In this document: positions 26,134 to 34,395 of the stretch, in pieces
How positions within the stretch are numbered: the first letter of the stretch is position 1
Layout: each line of letters starts with the position of its first letter
Assembly: GCF_001280845.1 (NCBI RefSeq)
Contig: NZ_LGHP01000001.1
Location: 4,505,777-4,569,776 of the forward strand
Direction of reading: 5' to 3'
From: Bacillus sp. FJAT-28004
GTDB lineage: Bacteria > Bacillota > Bacilli > Paenibacillales > Paenibacillaceae
Length of the DNA stretch: 64,000 nucleotides
The notes under the pieces: model-generated
Seen by the model: only the letters and a program-made list of their open reading frames with translations
What the model was told of the DNA's origin: nothing
The model's database searches: none
Program-made: the position numbers and the translations under genes

Positions 26134-26196
26134 AAATGAGATAGACATAATAATCAGTCGTGTTATTCACGGCTGATTTGCTGTTCTATCAGAGCT

Positions 26197-26225
26197 TTGC
26201 ATGGGATAGGGTTAGGGGGTATAAT
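26197..26225 (+). promoter_or_regulatory. csoR promoter with CsoR-like operator, copy 2
   Basis: TTGCAT (26197-26202) and TATAAT (26220-26225) are spaced 17 nt and enclose ATAGGGTTAGGGGGTAT (26206-26222). It precedes csoR and suggests autoregulation. Confidence 0.65.
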
Positions 26226-26250
26226 AGGGCATAAGGGGGAGGGATAAGCC

Positions 26251-26580
26251 ATGGAAAAGGAATTAACGGTTGAATCCGCTGGACATGAACATCATCACCA
26301 CCATCAACAAAGCCATCACTCCGAGAAGATCAAGAAAAACCTGACCAGCCGCCTGAACCGAATTGAAGGGCAAATTCGAGGCATCAAAGGGTTAATCGAA
26401 AAAGATACGTACTGCGATGATGTACTCAATCAAATCGCTTCGGTTCAATCGGCTCTGGGCGGCGTCGGAAAATTACTTCTCGAGAACCATATGAAAAGCT
26501 GTGTCGTTGAAAAAATTCAATCGGGCGAACATGGAGCCATCGATGAATTGCTGACGACAATAAATAAACTAATGAAATGA
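26251..26580 (+). CDS. csoR: CsoR family copper-sensing repressor
   Basis: The 109-residue all-helical protein has the Cu(I) ligand set of CsoR: Cys55 (TYCDD), His80 and Cys84 (ENHMKSC). RLNRIEGQIRGI is the family DNA-binding helix. The N-terminus carries a His-rich tail, HEHHHHHQQSHH, absent from minimal CsoR proteins; it may buffer or bind extra metal. Cu(I) binding should release DNA and derepress the surrounding genes. It lies between the MFS exporter and the copZA operon. Confidence 0.92.
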   Translation: MEKELTVESAGHEHHHHHQQSHHSEKIKKNLTSRLNRIEGQIRGIKGLIEKDTYCDDVLNQIASVQSALGGVGKLLLENHMKSCVVEKIQSGEHGAIDELLTTINKLMK

Positions 26581-26587
26581 TAATCGG

Positions 26588-26626
26588 AGCAAATGTGCTT
26601 GTGTACATTTGCTTTTAAATTTTTTT
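26588..26626 (+). terminator. Terminator after csoR
   Basis: AGCAAATGT / ACATTTGCT forms a stem with an 8-nt loop, followed by TTTTAAATTTTTTT. Confidence 0.75.
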
Positions 26627-26638
26627 CATCTACTTCAC

Positions 26639-26668
26639 TTGACAATATATAGGGTACGGGGGTATTCT
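26639..26668 (+). promoter_or_regulatory. Promoter with CsoR-like operator, copy 3
   Basis: TTGACA (26639-26644) and TATTCT (26663-26668) are spaced 18 nt with ATAGGGTACGGGGGTAT (26649-26665) inside. The only gene close behind it is a 57-codon frame and then a csoR relic, so this promoter may be left over from a decayed operon. Confidence 0.6.
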
Positions 26669-26702
26669 ATACTCATAAGCGTTACCTTTAATTACAAAGG
26701 AT

Positions 26703-26876
26703 ATGTTGGAGCATGACACTTCGCAATTTAGCCTTAGCAACGCCACTCTCAATGGAACAGAAGCGGAGGAAGAGTTGGCCAAGGCAGGTCTAAAATCAGA
26801 TATGCAGGTTGCGCCCTTGGAACAAGCGAACCACTTTATTGATCGGCCGAATCAATTTAAAGGAAGTCATCAATGA
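26703..26876 (+). CDS. Small hypothetical ORF (57 aa) behind a CsoR-like promoter
   Basis: An ATG at 26703 opens a 57-residue frame, preceded by AAAGGAT as a weak ribosome site. The product is acidic in the middle (TEAEEELAKAG) and has no Cys, no membrane helix and no domain I recognise. It lies between a full CsoR-like promoter and a csoR fragment, so it could be a fragment of a lost gene as easily as a real small protein. Confidence 0.35.
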   Translation: MLEHDTSQFSLSNATLNGTEAEEELAKAGLKSDMQVAPLEQANHFIDRPNQFKGSHQ

Positions 26877-26889
26877 ATAATTTATTATT

Positions 26890-26920
26890 TTGTCTTTTAT
26901 ATACTATAGGGGGGTATTGT
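26890..26920 (+). promoter_or_regulatory. Probable copZA promoter with CsoR-like operator, copy 4
   Basis: ATACTATAGGGGGGTAT (26901-26917) is the fourth and most divergent copy of the 17-mer. TTGTCT (26890) and TATTGT (26915) could be promoter boxes at 19-nt spacing. It is the nearest promoter upstream of copZ-copA. Confidence 0.5.
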
Positions 26921-26930
26921 ATATTGATTT

Positions 26931-27041
26931 ATGAAGATGATGAAGATGCTCGTTCATAACCAAGAGTTGAAGAGAATTCAATCGGCTGAGCTTCAAGTGA
27001 TTGACGAACTACTTATTACGGTAAACAAATTAACGAAATAA
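26931..27041 (+). pseudogene. Decayed C-terminal fragment of a second csoR
   Basis: A 36-codon frame encodes a tail IQSAELQVIDELLITVNKLTK that matches residues 89-109 of the intact CsoR in this window at 14 of 21 positions. The DNA-binding helices and all three copper ligands are missing. The fragment sits right before copZ, where csoR lies in the classic csoR-copZ-copA order, so it looks like the remnant of an ancestral csoR. Whether it is translated is unknown; no strong ribosome site is seen. Confidence 0.7.
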
Positions 27042-27061
27042 ATGAGACGGAGGAATTAAAA

Positions 27062-27265
27062 ATGAAAAACGTAATGTTAAATGTAGAAGGAATGACTTGT
27101 GGCAGTTGTGTTCGTAGGATTGAAGGTGCAGTCGAAACTCTCGGTGCAAAAGCGACTGTCGATCGAGCCGCAGGCCTGGTTGAATTGGTGTATGACGACA
27201 GTGAAATCTCATTGGATGCCATTGTCGAAACGATTGAGAAACAGGGTTACGATGTCGTGAAATAA
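27062..27265 (+). CDS. copZ: Copper chaperone, CopZ-like HMA domain protein
   Basis: The 67-residue ferredoxin-like HMA domain has the Cu(I)-binding motif GMTCGSC near residue 11 and the closing GYDVV. It should deliver Cu(I) to the N-terminal domains of CopA, encoded 50 nt downstream. The Gly-Ser pair between the cysteines is a minor variant of the usual CxxC spacer. GGAGG lies just upstream of the ATG. Confidence 0.92.
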   Translation: MKNVMLNVEGMTCGSCVRRIEGAVETLGAKATVDRAAGLVELVYDDSEISLDAIVETIEKQGYDVVK

Positions 27266-27315
27266 AAACGTCACATAGTTAAGATGGTAATACGACAGAA
27301 GAATAGGTGATGATC

Positions 27316-29745
27316 ATGAGCAGTTCTAATCAAGCAGTATCTAACCAACAAGCCACACTACAAATCACTGGCATGACTTGCGCAGCATGTGCGAGCCGTA
27401 TAGAGAAAGGCCTGAATAAGCTGGAAGGCGTTGCACAAGCAAACGTGAACTTCGCCATGGAGCAAGCATCGGTCAACTTTGACCCTTCTCAAGTCAACAT
27501 GTCCCAATTGGAACAGAAAATTCAAGCCCTGGGATACGGTACGGTAAAGGAGTCCATTGACTTCGATATTGTAGGCATGACCTGCGCAGCATGCGCCACG
27601 CGCATCGAGAAGGGCCTTAACAAAATGAGCGGCGTAAAAGCGACGGTAAACTTAGCTTTGGAGACGGCACATGTGGAATTTATTCCATCCATGACAAGTG
27701 CTGCGGATATGATCAAGAAAGTCGAACAGATCGGCTATAAAGCTAAACCGAAGAGCGAGCAGACGAATGAAAGCGATCATAAGAAAAAGGAAGTTCGCAG
27801 CCTGCAGATCCGGTTGATTGTATCAGCTATTCTCTCTTTGCCGCTTCTCTGGGCTATGGTTGGGCATTTCTCCTTTACGTCATGGATATGGGTACCTGAG
27901 ATTTTCATGAATCCATGGTTCCAATTGATATTAGCCACTCCGGTACAGTTCATTATTGGCAGCCGATTCTATGTCGGAGCTTACAAGGCGCTGCGCAACG
28001 GCAGTGCGAATATGGATGTATTGGTAGCGCTCGGCACATCTGCTGCCTACTTCTATAGTGTTTACTTAACCATCGAATCATTAAATGCATCCGCACATCA
28101 TCAAGTTGAGATGTATTATGAGACGAGTGCCGTGCTGATCACGTTAATCTTGCTGGGTAAATTATTCGAGACACTGGCGAAAGGCCGATCTTCCGAAGCG
28201 ATCAAAGCATTGATGGGCTTACAAGCCAAGTCGGCTATCGTTATACGGGATGGTCAGGAAGTTAGTATTCCGGTAGAAGACGTAGTAGCTGGAGATGTAT
28301 TCCTCGTTAAACCTGGCGAGAAAGTGCCAGTCGATGGTGTAGTGCTTGAAGGGTTATCGGCAGTCGATGAATCGATGTTAACCGGTGAAAGTATCCCGGT
28401 AGATAAGCAGACAGGAGATCAAGTCATTGGAGCAACGCTGAACAAAAACGGCGTGCTTAAAGTTAGAGCGACCAAAGTCGGCAAAGAAACGGCGCTTTCC
28501 CAAATCATCAAAGTCGTAGAAGAAGCGCAAGGCTCGAAAGCGCCGATTCAAAGGGTAGCCGACGTAATTTCGGGAATATTCGTCCCGATCGTCGTTGGGA
28601 TCGCGATCGTCACTTTCTTGATCTGGTACTTCGCTGTCGATGCAGGCAATTTCGCAGAGGCGTTGGAGAAGGCAATTGCCGTTCTGGTTATAGCATGCCC
28701 GTGTGCGCTAGGTCTGGCTACGCCAACATCGATCATGGCTGGTTCGGGTCGATCCGCTGAACTCGGTATTTTGTTCAAAGGCGGCGAGCATTTAGAATCC
28801 ACGCATCGCATTAGCACTATTATATTGGATAAAACGGGAACGGTAACGAAAGGCAAGCCGGAATTGACCGATGTTCGGATTGAGCAAGGCTATAATCGGG
28901 AACAGCTCTTGTCCTGGATTGCTGCAGCGGAGAAAAACTCGGAGCATCCGTTAGCGGAAGCGATCGTGGCTGGCATTCAAGAGCAAGGTATTTCTCTCCC
29001 ATCGACAGATTCCTTTCAAGCGATACCTGGGTTTGGCATTGAAGCTACAGTTCAAGGGAACGAATTGCTAATAGGAACCCGAAAGTTATTGGCGAAAGCT
29101 AACGTGAACGCGGAGTCCGCTTTTGAGGAAATGAGCCGACTGGAGTCGGTTGGAAAAACAGCGATGCTGGTTGCGGTTAACGGGAAGTACGCTGGTATGG
29201 TAGCCGTAGCGGACACGATTAAAGATACATCAAAGCAGGCAGTTGCCAGATTAAAGCAGCTCGGTTTGGAAGTCGTGATGATGACAGGCGACAATGAACG
29301 TACGGCGAAAGCCATTGCGAGCCAAGTTGGAATCGACCATGTGCTGGCGGAAGTGCTGCCGGATGGTAAAGCCAACGAGGTCAAGCGATTGCAAGAAAGC
29401 GGTAAGAAGGTCGCAATGGTTGGAGATGGAATTAACGATGCGCCGGCATTGGCAATTGCGGATATCGGGATGGCGATCGGAACGGGAACCGACGTGGCCA
29501 TGGAGGCCGCGGATGTTACTTTAATGCGCGGGGACTTGAACAGTATTCCGGACGCGATCTCGATGAGTAAGAAAACGATGGTAAACATTAAGCAAAACTT
29601 GTTCTGGGCGCTTGCTTATAATGTCATCGGCATCCCGATCGCAGCGCTTGGATTCCTTGCACCATGGCTCGCCGGAGCAGCTATGGCTTTAAGCTCCGTC
29701 TCCGTTGTGCTGAATGCGCTGCGTCTACAAAGAGCAAAAGTATGA
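27316..29745 (+). CDS. copA: Copper-exporting P1B-type ATPase
   Basis: The 809-residue protein has two N-terminal HMA domains, each with GMTCAACA, eight membrane helices, the Cu(I) channel motif CPC (IACPCALGLATP, about residue 460), the phosphorylation site DKTGT (about 505), the SEHPLAEA loop and GDGINDAPAL. It pumps Cu(I) out of the cytoplasm. The start is placed at 27316, where AGGTG is correctly spaced; a GTG three codons earlier overlaps that site. It forms an operon with copZ and the His-rich lipoprotein. Confidence 0.96.
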   Translation: MSSSNQAVSNQQATLQITGMTCAACASRIEKGLNKLEGVAQANVNFAMEQASVNFDPSQVNMSQLEQKIQALGYGTVKESIDFDIVGMTCAACATRIEKGLNKMSGVKATVNLALETAHVEFIPSMTSAADMIKKVEQIGYKAKPKSEQTNESDHKKKEVRSLQIRLIVSAILSLPLLWAMVGHFSFTSWIWVPEIFMNPWFQLILATPVQFIIGSRFYVGAYKALRNGSANMDVLVALGTSAAYFYSVYLTIESLNASAHHQVEMYYETSAVLITLILLGKLFETLAKGRSSEAIKALMGLQAKSAIVIRDGQEVSIPVEDVVAGDVFLVKPGEKVPVDGVVLEGLSAVDESMLTGESIPVDKQTGDQVIGATLNKNGVLKVRATKVGKETALSQIIKVVEEAQGSKAPIQRVADVISGIFVPIVVGIAIVTFLIWYFAVDAGNFAEALEKAIAVLVIACPCALGLATPTSIMAGSGRSAELGILFKGGEHLESTHRISTIILDKTGTVTKGKPELTDVRIEQGYNREQLLSWIAAAEKNSEHPLAEAIVAGIQEQGISLPSTDSFQAIPGFGIEATVQGNELLIGTRKLLAKANVNAESAFEEMSRLESVGKTAMLVAVNGKYAGMVAVADTIKDTSKQAVARLKQLGLEVVMMTGDNERTAKAIASQVGIDHVLAEVLPDGKANEVKRLQESGKKVAMVGDGINDAPALAIADIGMAIGTGTDVAMEAADVTLMRGDLNSIPDAISMSKKTMVNIKQNLFWALAYNVIGIPIAALGFLAPWLAGAAMALSSVSVVLNALRLQRAKV

Positions 29746-29770
29746 AGTTATTCATATTATGGAGGCTAAA

Positions 29771-30652
29771 ATGAAACGAATTTATTTGATCGGATTGCTA
29801 GTGGCACTAGTTCTTGTTGCTGCTTGCGGAAAACAAAATAAACAAGAAACAGATACTCATGGTGCTCATGGCGGGAATTCTCTAGCAGCATCACCCGCTG
29901 CATCTAGTGCCGGAGAGCACGGAGAAGCTCACGGAGAAGAACATGCTGGCGAGACGAAGAAGGTAGAGACGAATGCCGACTGGAAATGGTCTGAAGAAAC
30001 GCCGAAATCCGGAGAGAATACCTTAATAACCGTACAAATTCAAGATACGGACGGGAAGGCCATCGAGGAATTCGATATTAATCACGAGAAGAAGCTCCAT
30101 CTCATCGTGGTTAGCAAAGATTTAGCTTACTTTGACCACATCCATCCGGAATACAAAGGGAATGGGCAATTCGAAATCACGACATCGTTCCCTTCCGGTG
30201 GAGATTATAAGTTATTCGCCGACTATATTCCTACCGGCGGATCCGCCACAACGAAGTCCGAATGGATCAAGGTGGAAGGGCTAGCCGCTGAACAAGTTCC
30301 GATTAAACCATCGGATCAACATTCCGTGATCGTGGACGGGGTAGAAATCACACTCGAAAACAATCATCCGGAAGCCGGCAAAGAAATGGAGTTGAACTTC
30401 AAACTTTCGGATGCGAAGTCCAAAGATCCGATAACGGATCTAGAGCCTTACCTAGGCGCTGTTGGGCACGTTGTGATCCTAAGCGAGGATACAGAGCAGT
30501 ATTTGCATGTACACCCGATGGAGGAAAAAGCGAAAGGCCCGGATGCGAAATTCATGACGACTTTCCCGAGTACCGGCGTATATAAGATCTGGGGACAATT
30601 TCAACGAAACGGTAAAACTTTTATCAGTCCTTTTGTAGTTGAAGTGAAATAA
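29771..30652 (+). CDS. His-rich putative metal-binding lipoprotein with duplicated beta domain
   Basis: The 293-residue lipoprotein has a lipobox ending at Cys19 (LVAAC), then a His-rich linker (THGAHGG, EHGEAHGEEHAGE) and two similar YtkA/FixH-like beta domains containing FDHIHPEY and YLHVHPME. The paired HxHP motifs and His-rich linker suggest extracytoplasmic copper binding. It starts 25 nt after copA with GGAGG directly before the ATG, so it is the third gene of the operon and may accept exported copper. Confidence 0.82.
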   Translation: MKRIYLIGLLVALVLVAACGKQNKQETDTHGAHGGNSLAASPAASSAGEHGEAHGEEHAGETKKVETNADWKWSEETPKSGENTLITVQIQDTDGKAIEEFDINHEKKLHLIVVSKDLAYFDHIHPEYKGNGQFEITTSFPSGGDYKLFADYIPTGGSATTKSEWIKVEGLAAEQVPIKPSDQHSVIVDGVEITLENNHPEAGKEMELNFKLSDAKSKDPITDLEPYLGAVGHVVILSEDTEQYLHVHPMEEKAKGPDAKFMTTFPSTGVYKIWGQFQRNGKTFISPFVVEVK

Positions 30653-30665
30653 TGTAATCTCAAGT

Positions 30666-30692
30666 CCGCGATGAAAATCGCGGGCTTTTTTT
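30666..30692 (+). terminator. Terminator of the copZA operon
   Basis: CCGCGAT / ATCGCGG with an AAAA-type loop is followed by a seven-T run. Confidence 0.85.
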
Positions 30693-30790
30693 AGTTATCG
30701 GACAATGTTCATGTCATCCGGCACAAATAGCCTATGGTATAGTAAGGAAATAGATTGATTATATTTAACGACTTTACATAGATAGGATAG

Positions 30791-31498
30791 GTGTGCAGCT
30801 TGAAACAACGCATATTGCTGGTAGAAGACGACCGATCGATTAGCGAAATGGTAGAGGCTTATTTGACGTTAGAAGGCTTTCATATCGTACATGCGGCAGA
30901 TGGAGAAGAAGCATTGCGGTTATTTTCTCAGGAAACGTATGATTTGGTATTGCTGGATGTCATGCTTCCAAAGCTTAGTGGCATTGATTTTCTGAAGAAG
31001 ATTAGGGAGCATAGTCTGCTTCCGGTCCTCATTTTATCTGCTAAGGATGGCGACGTGGACAAAGCATTAGGACTCGGTTTCGGAGCGGATGATTATTTGG
31101 CCAAACCGTTCTCGATGATCGAACTGCTTGCAAGGGTAAAGGCGGTGATTCGCAGAGCTACGCAATACTCAGGTGTTCGGGAGCAGGCAGTACCCAATGT
31201 TCTTCGCGTTCATGAGCTTACGATAGATACGGATAATATTGATGTAAGCAAACGGGGTAAGTCGATTAAGCTTACTTCAAAGGAATGGCAGATCATTAAG
31301 CTTTTAACGATGAACCCGACTAAAGTGTTTACGAAGGAACAAATATACAGGTCGGTTTGGAACGATGACTATTTTGGAGATGAGAACGTCATAAACGTTC
31401 ACATTAGCCGCTTGAGAGAGAAGATCGAAGACGATCCATCGTCACCACAATATATAAAGACGTTATGGGGCATCGGATATAAGCTGGGAGAATTTTAA
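30791..31498 (+). CDS. OmpR family response regulator
   Basis: The 235-residue protein has a receiver domain with the acidic pair LVEDD, the phospho-acceptor in LVLLDVMLP (about Asp56) and Lys in ADDYLAKPF. A winged-helix domain ending VINVHISRLREKIE...YIKTLWGIGYKL follows. The gene is one base away from the histidine kinase gene and precedes an ABC exporter pair, as in Bce/lantibiotic-type detoxification modules. Start either at GTG 30791 or at TTG 30800. Confidence 0.92.
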   Translation: MCSLKQRILLVEDDRSISEMVEAYLTLEGFHIVHAADGEEALRLFSQETYDLVLLDVMLPKLSGIDFLKKIREHSLLPVLILSAKDGDVDKALGLGFGADDYLAKPFSMIELLARVKAVIRRATQYSGVREQAVPNVLRVHELTIDTDNIDVSKRGKSIKLTSKEWQIIKLLTMNPTKVFTKEQIYRSVWNDDYFGDENVINVHISRLREKIEDDPSSPQYIKTLWGIGYKLGEF

Positions 31499-31499
31499 T

Positions 31500-32432
31500 A
31501 TGGTTTATAGTTTAGTAGGTATCATTGTCATACTCGCTATCTTAAATGTCATTCAGTATCAAATGCAGCGGGGGAGAAGTTCGAGTATACGCTATATATC
31601 GGAACAGATAAGCTGGCAACGTGAACAACGTTCGTATGAGAAGCTGCTGCTTATGATCGATGATCGTGAACTGAAGTCTTTGCTGGTGCAGTTGAACCGT
31701 CTCTTCGTTGATAACCAGAATAAGCTGGCGCAGTTTACTAAAACGAATCGCTCCATGAAGAAAATGCTCGCTAATTTTTCGCATGATTTGAAAACCCCGC
31801 TAACCGTCGTGCTCGGCTATGCCGAAATGATACAAGGCAGCCGCGAGATGGAACCTGAAGAAAGAGAACGTCTTCTGCTGCTAATCCATGAGAAAACGCT
31901 GGAGATTATTAAGCTGATGAATGGTTTCTTCGATCTTGCCAGGTTAGAAGCGGGTGATAAAGACATTCCGCTATCGCGAATACATATAAACGAGCTATGC
32001 AAAAAAAGTATTTTGTCCTTTTACGATATGGTGCAGGCGAGTGGCTATGAGGCAGATATTCAAATTCCAGAAGAAACGATCTACGCTTTAGGGAATGAGG
32101 AAGCGTTGGAGCGAGTGCTCAGCAATTTATTGTCCAATGCTATTCGTTACGGCAGTGACGGAAAAAGGATAGGCATTGCGGTGAGCTGTGACGAGACACA
32201 CGTTATGATCGACGTTTCGGATTGCGGGAAAGGAATTAGTTCTCGGAATCAGGAGCTTGTTTTTGAAAGGATGTTTACTTTGGAGGAGTCTAGGAACAAG
32301 GCTTTTCAGGGGAGTGGACTGGGCTTAACGATTACGAAAAGACTCGTGGAGGAAATGAATGGCGAGATCACATTGCAAAGCGTCCCGTTCGAGAAAACGA
32401 CGTTTACGATTAAGCTCAAACGCATGACCTAA
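31500..32432 (+). CDS. Sensor histidine kinase of the ABC-exporter-linked type
   Basis: The 310-residue kinase has one N-terminal membrane helix and no sizeable extracellular sensor. A coiled segment, the H-box NFSHDLKTPLT (His about 95), N-box NLLSNAIRYG and G-boxes DCGKGIS and GSGLGLTI follow. Kinases with so little exposed sequence usually sense through a partner transporter. Here the partner would be the ABC proteins encoded directly downstream. Confidence 0.92.
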   Translation: MVYSLVGIIVILAILNVIQYQMQRGRSSSIRYISEQISWQREQRSYEKLLLMIDDRELKSLLVQLNRLFVDNQNKLAQFTKTNRSMKKMLANFSHDLKTPLTVVLGYAEMIQGSREMEPEERERLLLLIHEKTLEIIKLMNGFFDLARLEAGDKDIPLSRIHINELCKKSILSFYDMVQASGYEADIQIPEETIYALGNEEALERVLSNLLSNAIRYGSDGKRIGIAVSCDETHVMIDVSDCGKGISSRNQELVFERMFTLEESRNKAFQGSGLGLTITKRLVEEMNGEITLQSVPFEKTTFTIKLKRMT

Positions 32433-32530
32433 TCGCAAAGTAAGATATTTGTTAGAAATAAGCAACAAATAAGATAAAGGTCTTCGATAAACTGAGAATT
32501 AGTTACAACGTAGAAAGAAGGAGAGAACAA

Positions 32531-33457
32531 GTGGAATATATTTTAAGAACAGGCGGCTTGACCAAAGCATTCGATGGCAGGGAAGTCGTTAGCAATGTGA
32601 GTATGAGTGTGCGGAAGGGCGAAATATACGGCTTCCTTGGTCCAAATGGTGCGGGAAAAACGACGGTTATGAAAATGCTCACGAATTTAATTAAACCTAC
32701 TGCTGGGCAAATCGAATTGTTTAATAAGCCGTTGACGCCTTCCACGTATGATGTGTTTAGAAGAATGGGGAGCATCATCGAGATGCCGGTTTTTTATGAA
32801 AAGCTGACAGCCAAGCAAAACCTGCAGCTGCACAATGAGTATATGGGCTACCATGATGACAAGGTCATTGGTGAGGTACTCGATATGGTCGCGCTGCGTA
32901 ACGTCGATGATAAAGCGGTAAAAAACTTTTCGCTCGGGATGAAGCAAAGATTGGCGATCGCAAGAGCGATTATGAACAGACCTGAATTGCTCATACTGGA
33001 TGAGCCGATTAATGGGCTTGATCCTGCCGGTATTAAGGAAATTCGCAATCTGCTCCAGATGTTAAGTACAGATTATGGGGTTACTATCCTCATATCGAGT
33101 CATTTACTTAGTGAAATAGAACAAATGGCCAATACGATTGGCGTAATCAGCGGCGGCAGACTAATTAAGCAGGTTTCGATGGCAGATGTCAGGGGCCAGA
33201 ATTCGGAATATATCGAGCTCATAACGCCTGATCGGACAAAGGCATGCGCCGTTCTAGCCAACGAACTCAAGCTCACTAATTTTAAAATTATAAATGAAAA
33301 TATGATTCGCATTTTCGAATCGGGAGCAATGCAGACAACAATTTCGAAGGCGCTAGCGTTAAACGATGTGAGCATCGAGTCACTGAACAAGAAGTATACT
33401 TCATTGGAGCAGTATTTCCTCGATTTGATTCAAGGAGACGAGGTGAAGCATCCATGA
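32531..33457 (+). CDS. ABC transporter ATP-binding protein, BcrA/lantibiotic-immunity type
   Basis: The 308-residue ATPase has Walker A GPNGAGKTT (about 36-44), the signature FSLGMKQRLAIA typical of BcrA-like exporters instead of LSGGQ, Walker B LLILDEP and a switch His in ILISSHLL. The C-terminal extension of about 90 residues is usual for this group. It should energise the permease encoded in the overlapping downstream gene, probably exporting or removing an antimicrobial peptide. AGGAG precedes the GTG start. Confidence 0.92.
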   Translation: MEYILRTGGLTKAFDGREVVSNVSMSVRKGEIYGFLGPNGAGKTTVMKMLTNLIKPTAGQIELFNKPLTPSTYDVFRRMGSIIEMPVFYEKLTAKQNLQLHNEYMGYHDDKVIGEVLDMVALRNVDDKAVKNFSLGMKQRLAIARAIMNRPELLILDEPINGLDPAGIKEIRNLLQMLSTDYGVTILISSHLLSEIEQMANTIGVISGGRLIKQVSMADVRGQNSEYIELITPDRTKACAVLANELKLTNFKIINENMIRIFESGAMQTTISKALALNDVSIESLNKKYTSLEQYFLDLIQGDEVKHP

Positions 33458-34146
33458 TCAAGCTAATGAAGCTGGAAATAGCGAAAATGGGATTAGGTTG
33501 GTACGTGAAGGCAGCGATCATAGCGAACGTCGTTATCGTTATGCTGATGTTCATGATCAGTTACTTTGAGGGAGTGGAAGGGAAATACGAGCTCGCTAAT
33601 ATGGGAGAGTTGTATATTATAATTGGCGCGATGGTTAGATCGACGTTTATTGTAATGGCTTCCGTTCTAATTAGTAAATTAATTATTGATGAATATAAGA
33701 AAAAAACCATTTTTGTTATGTTCATGTACCCGGTCAGTCGCAAAAAGCTGCTTGCAGCCAAGCTGGCGATTGTCGCTCTACTTACGTTTATAGCGATCGT
33801 TATCTCGCATATTTTCACTTTGTCTACGATTATAGGCATTAATCATTTTTTTCATATTATAGAAGAAGCACCGGTGGCATTGGACTATGGTTCGCAACTA
33901 ACGAGTATTGTAACTTTTGCCTTTGCAGCAGCAGGAGCAAGTTTAGTTCCGCTTTATTTCGGCATGCGCAAGCATTCGGTGCCTGCAACTATTCTGTCCT
34001 CACTCTTAATCGTCATGCTGACGAGTTCGAGTAATCCTGTTTTTTCCCTCGCAACAATCATTTATATTCCGCTTGGTTTAGCCGCTATTGGCGTGGCAAT
34101 CGCCTGGGCGACGGTTCGAAATATCGAGCAAACGGATGTTTTGTAG
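33454..34146 (+). CDS. ABC transporter permease, ABC-2 / BcrB-like
   Basis: The 230-residue protein has about six membrane helices and an ABC-2-type topology, with the loop IDEYKKKTIFVMFMYPVSRKKLLAAK after helix 2. Its ATG overlaps the ATPase stop codon (ATGA), showing translational coupling. With the upstream kinase, regulator and ATPase it completes a self-contained peptide-resistance-type module. The substrate is not predictable. Confidence 0.88.
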   Translation: MIKLMKLEIAKMGLGWYVKAAIIANVVIVMLMFMISYFEGVEGKYELANMGELYIIIGAMVRSTFIVMASVLISKLIIDEYKKKTIFVMFMYPVSRKKLLAAKLAIVALLTFIAIVISHIFTLSTIIGINHFFHIIEEAPVALDYGSQLTSIVTFAFAAAGASLVPLYFGMRKHSVPATILSSLLIVMLTSSSNPVFSLATIIYIPLGLAAIGVAIAWATVRNIEQTDVL

Positions 34147-34162
34147 AGGAGATTTAACATAA

Positions 34163-34207
34163 ATACAGAGCATGGTAGGGCGTGACCTCTATGCTTTGTA
34201 TTTTTTA
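34163..34207 (+). terminator. Terminator of the ABC exporter operon
   Basis: ATACAGAGCAT (34163-34173) pairs with ATGCTTTGTAT (34191-34201) with one mismatch and is followed by a T-rich run. Confidence 0.7.
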
Positions 34208-34341
34208 TTTTGAACCTATATTAAACACCAAGCCCTATTAATTGACATAGATTATAGGAGCAAGAAAAACTAGAGTGTCGTTTGGAGGTGGATAGCTGCA
34301 ATATGATTTTGGCAAAAAAGAAATCAGAAAAGGCTACGGGT

Positions 34342-34381
34342 AAGCAAATGGGGGCCACATTTATGTGATCCCCATTTGCTT
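34342..34381 (-). terminator. Hairpin downstream of the AI-2E family gene
   Basis: A 12-bp stem AAGCAAATGGGG / CCCCATTTGCTT with an inner ACAT/ATGT pair lies just after the stop of the minus-strand gene. The T-tract is poor, so it may terminate weakly. Confidence 0.55.
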
Positions 34382-34395
34382 GTTAAGGTTAATAT

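Noticed and set aside
26150..26182. Hairpin AATCAG.CGTG / CACG.CTGATT after the MFS gene
   Set aside because: A stem exists but the T-tract needed for a terminator is poor; not called as a terminator.
29052..29588. 178-codon minus-strand open frame within copA
   Set aside because: Antisense shadow of the conserved ATPase core; no domain and no ribosome site.
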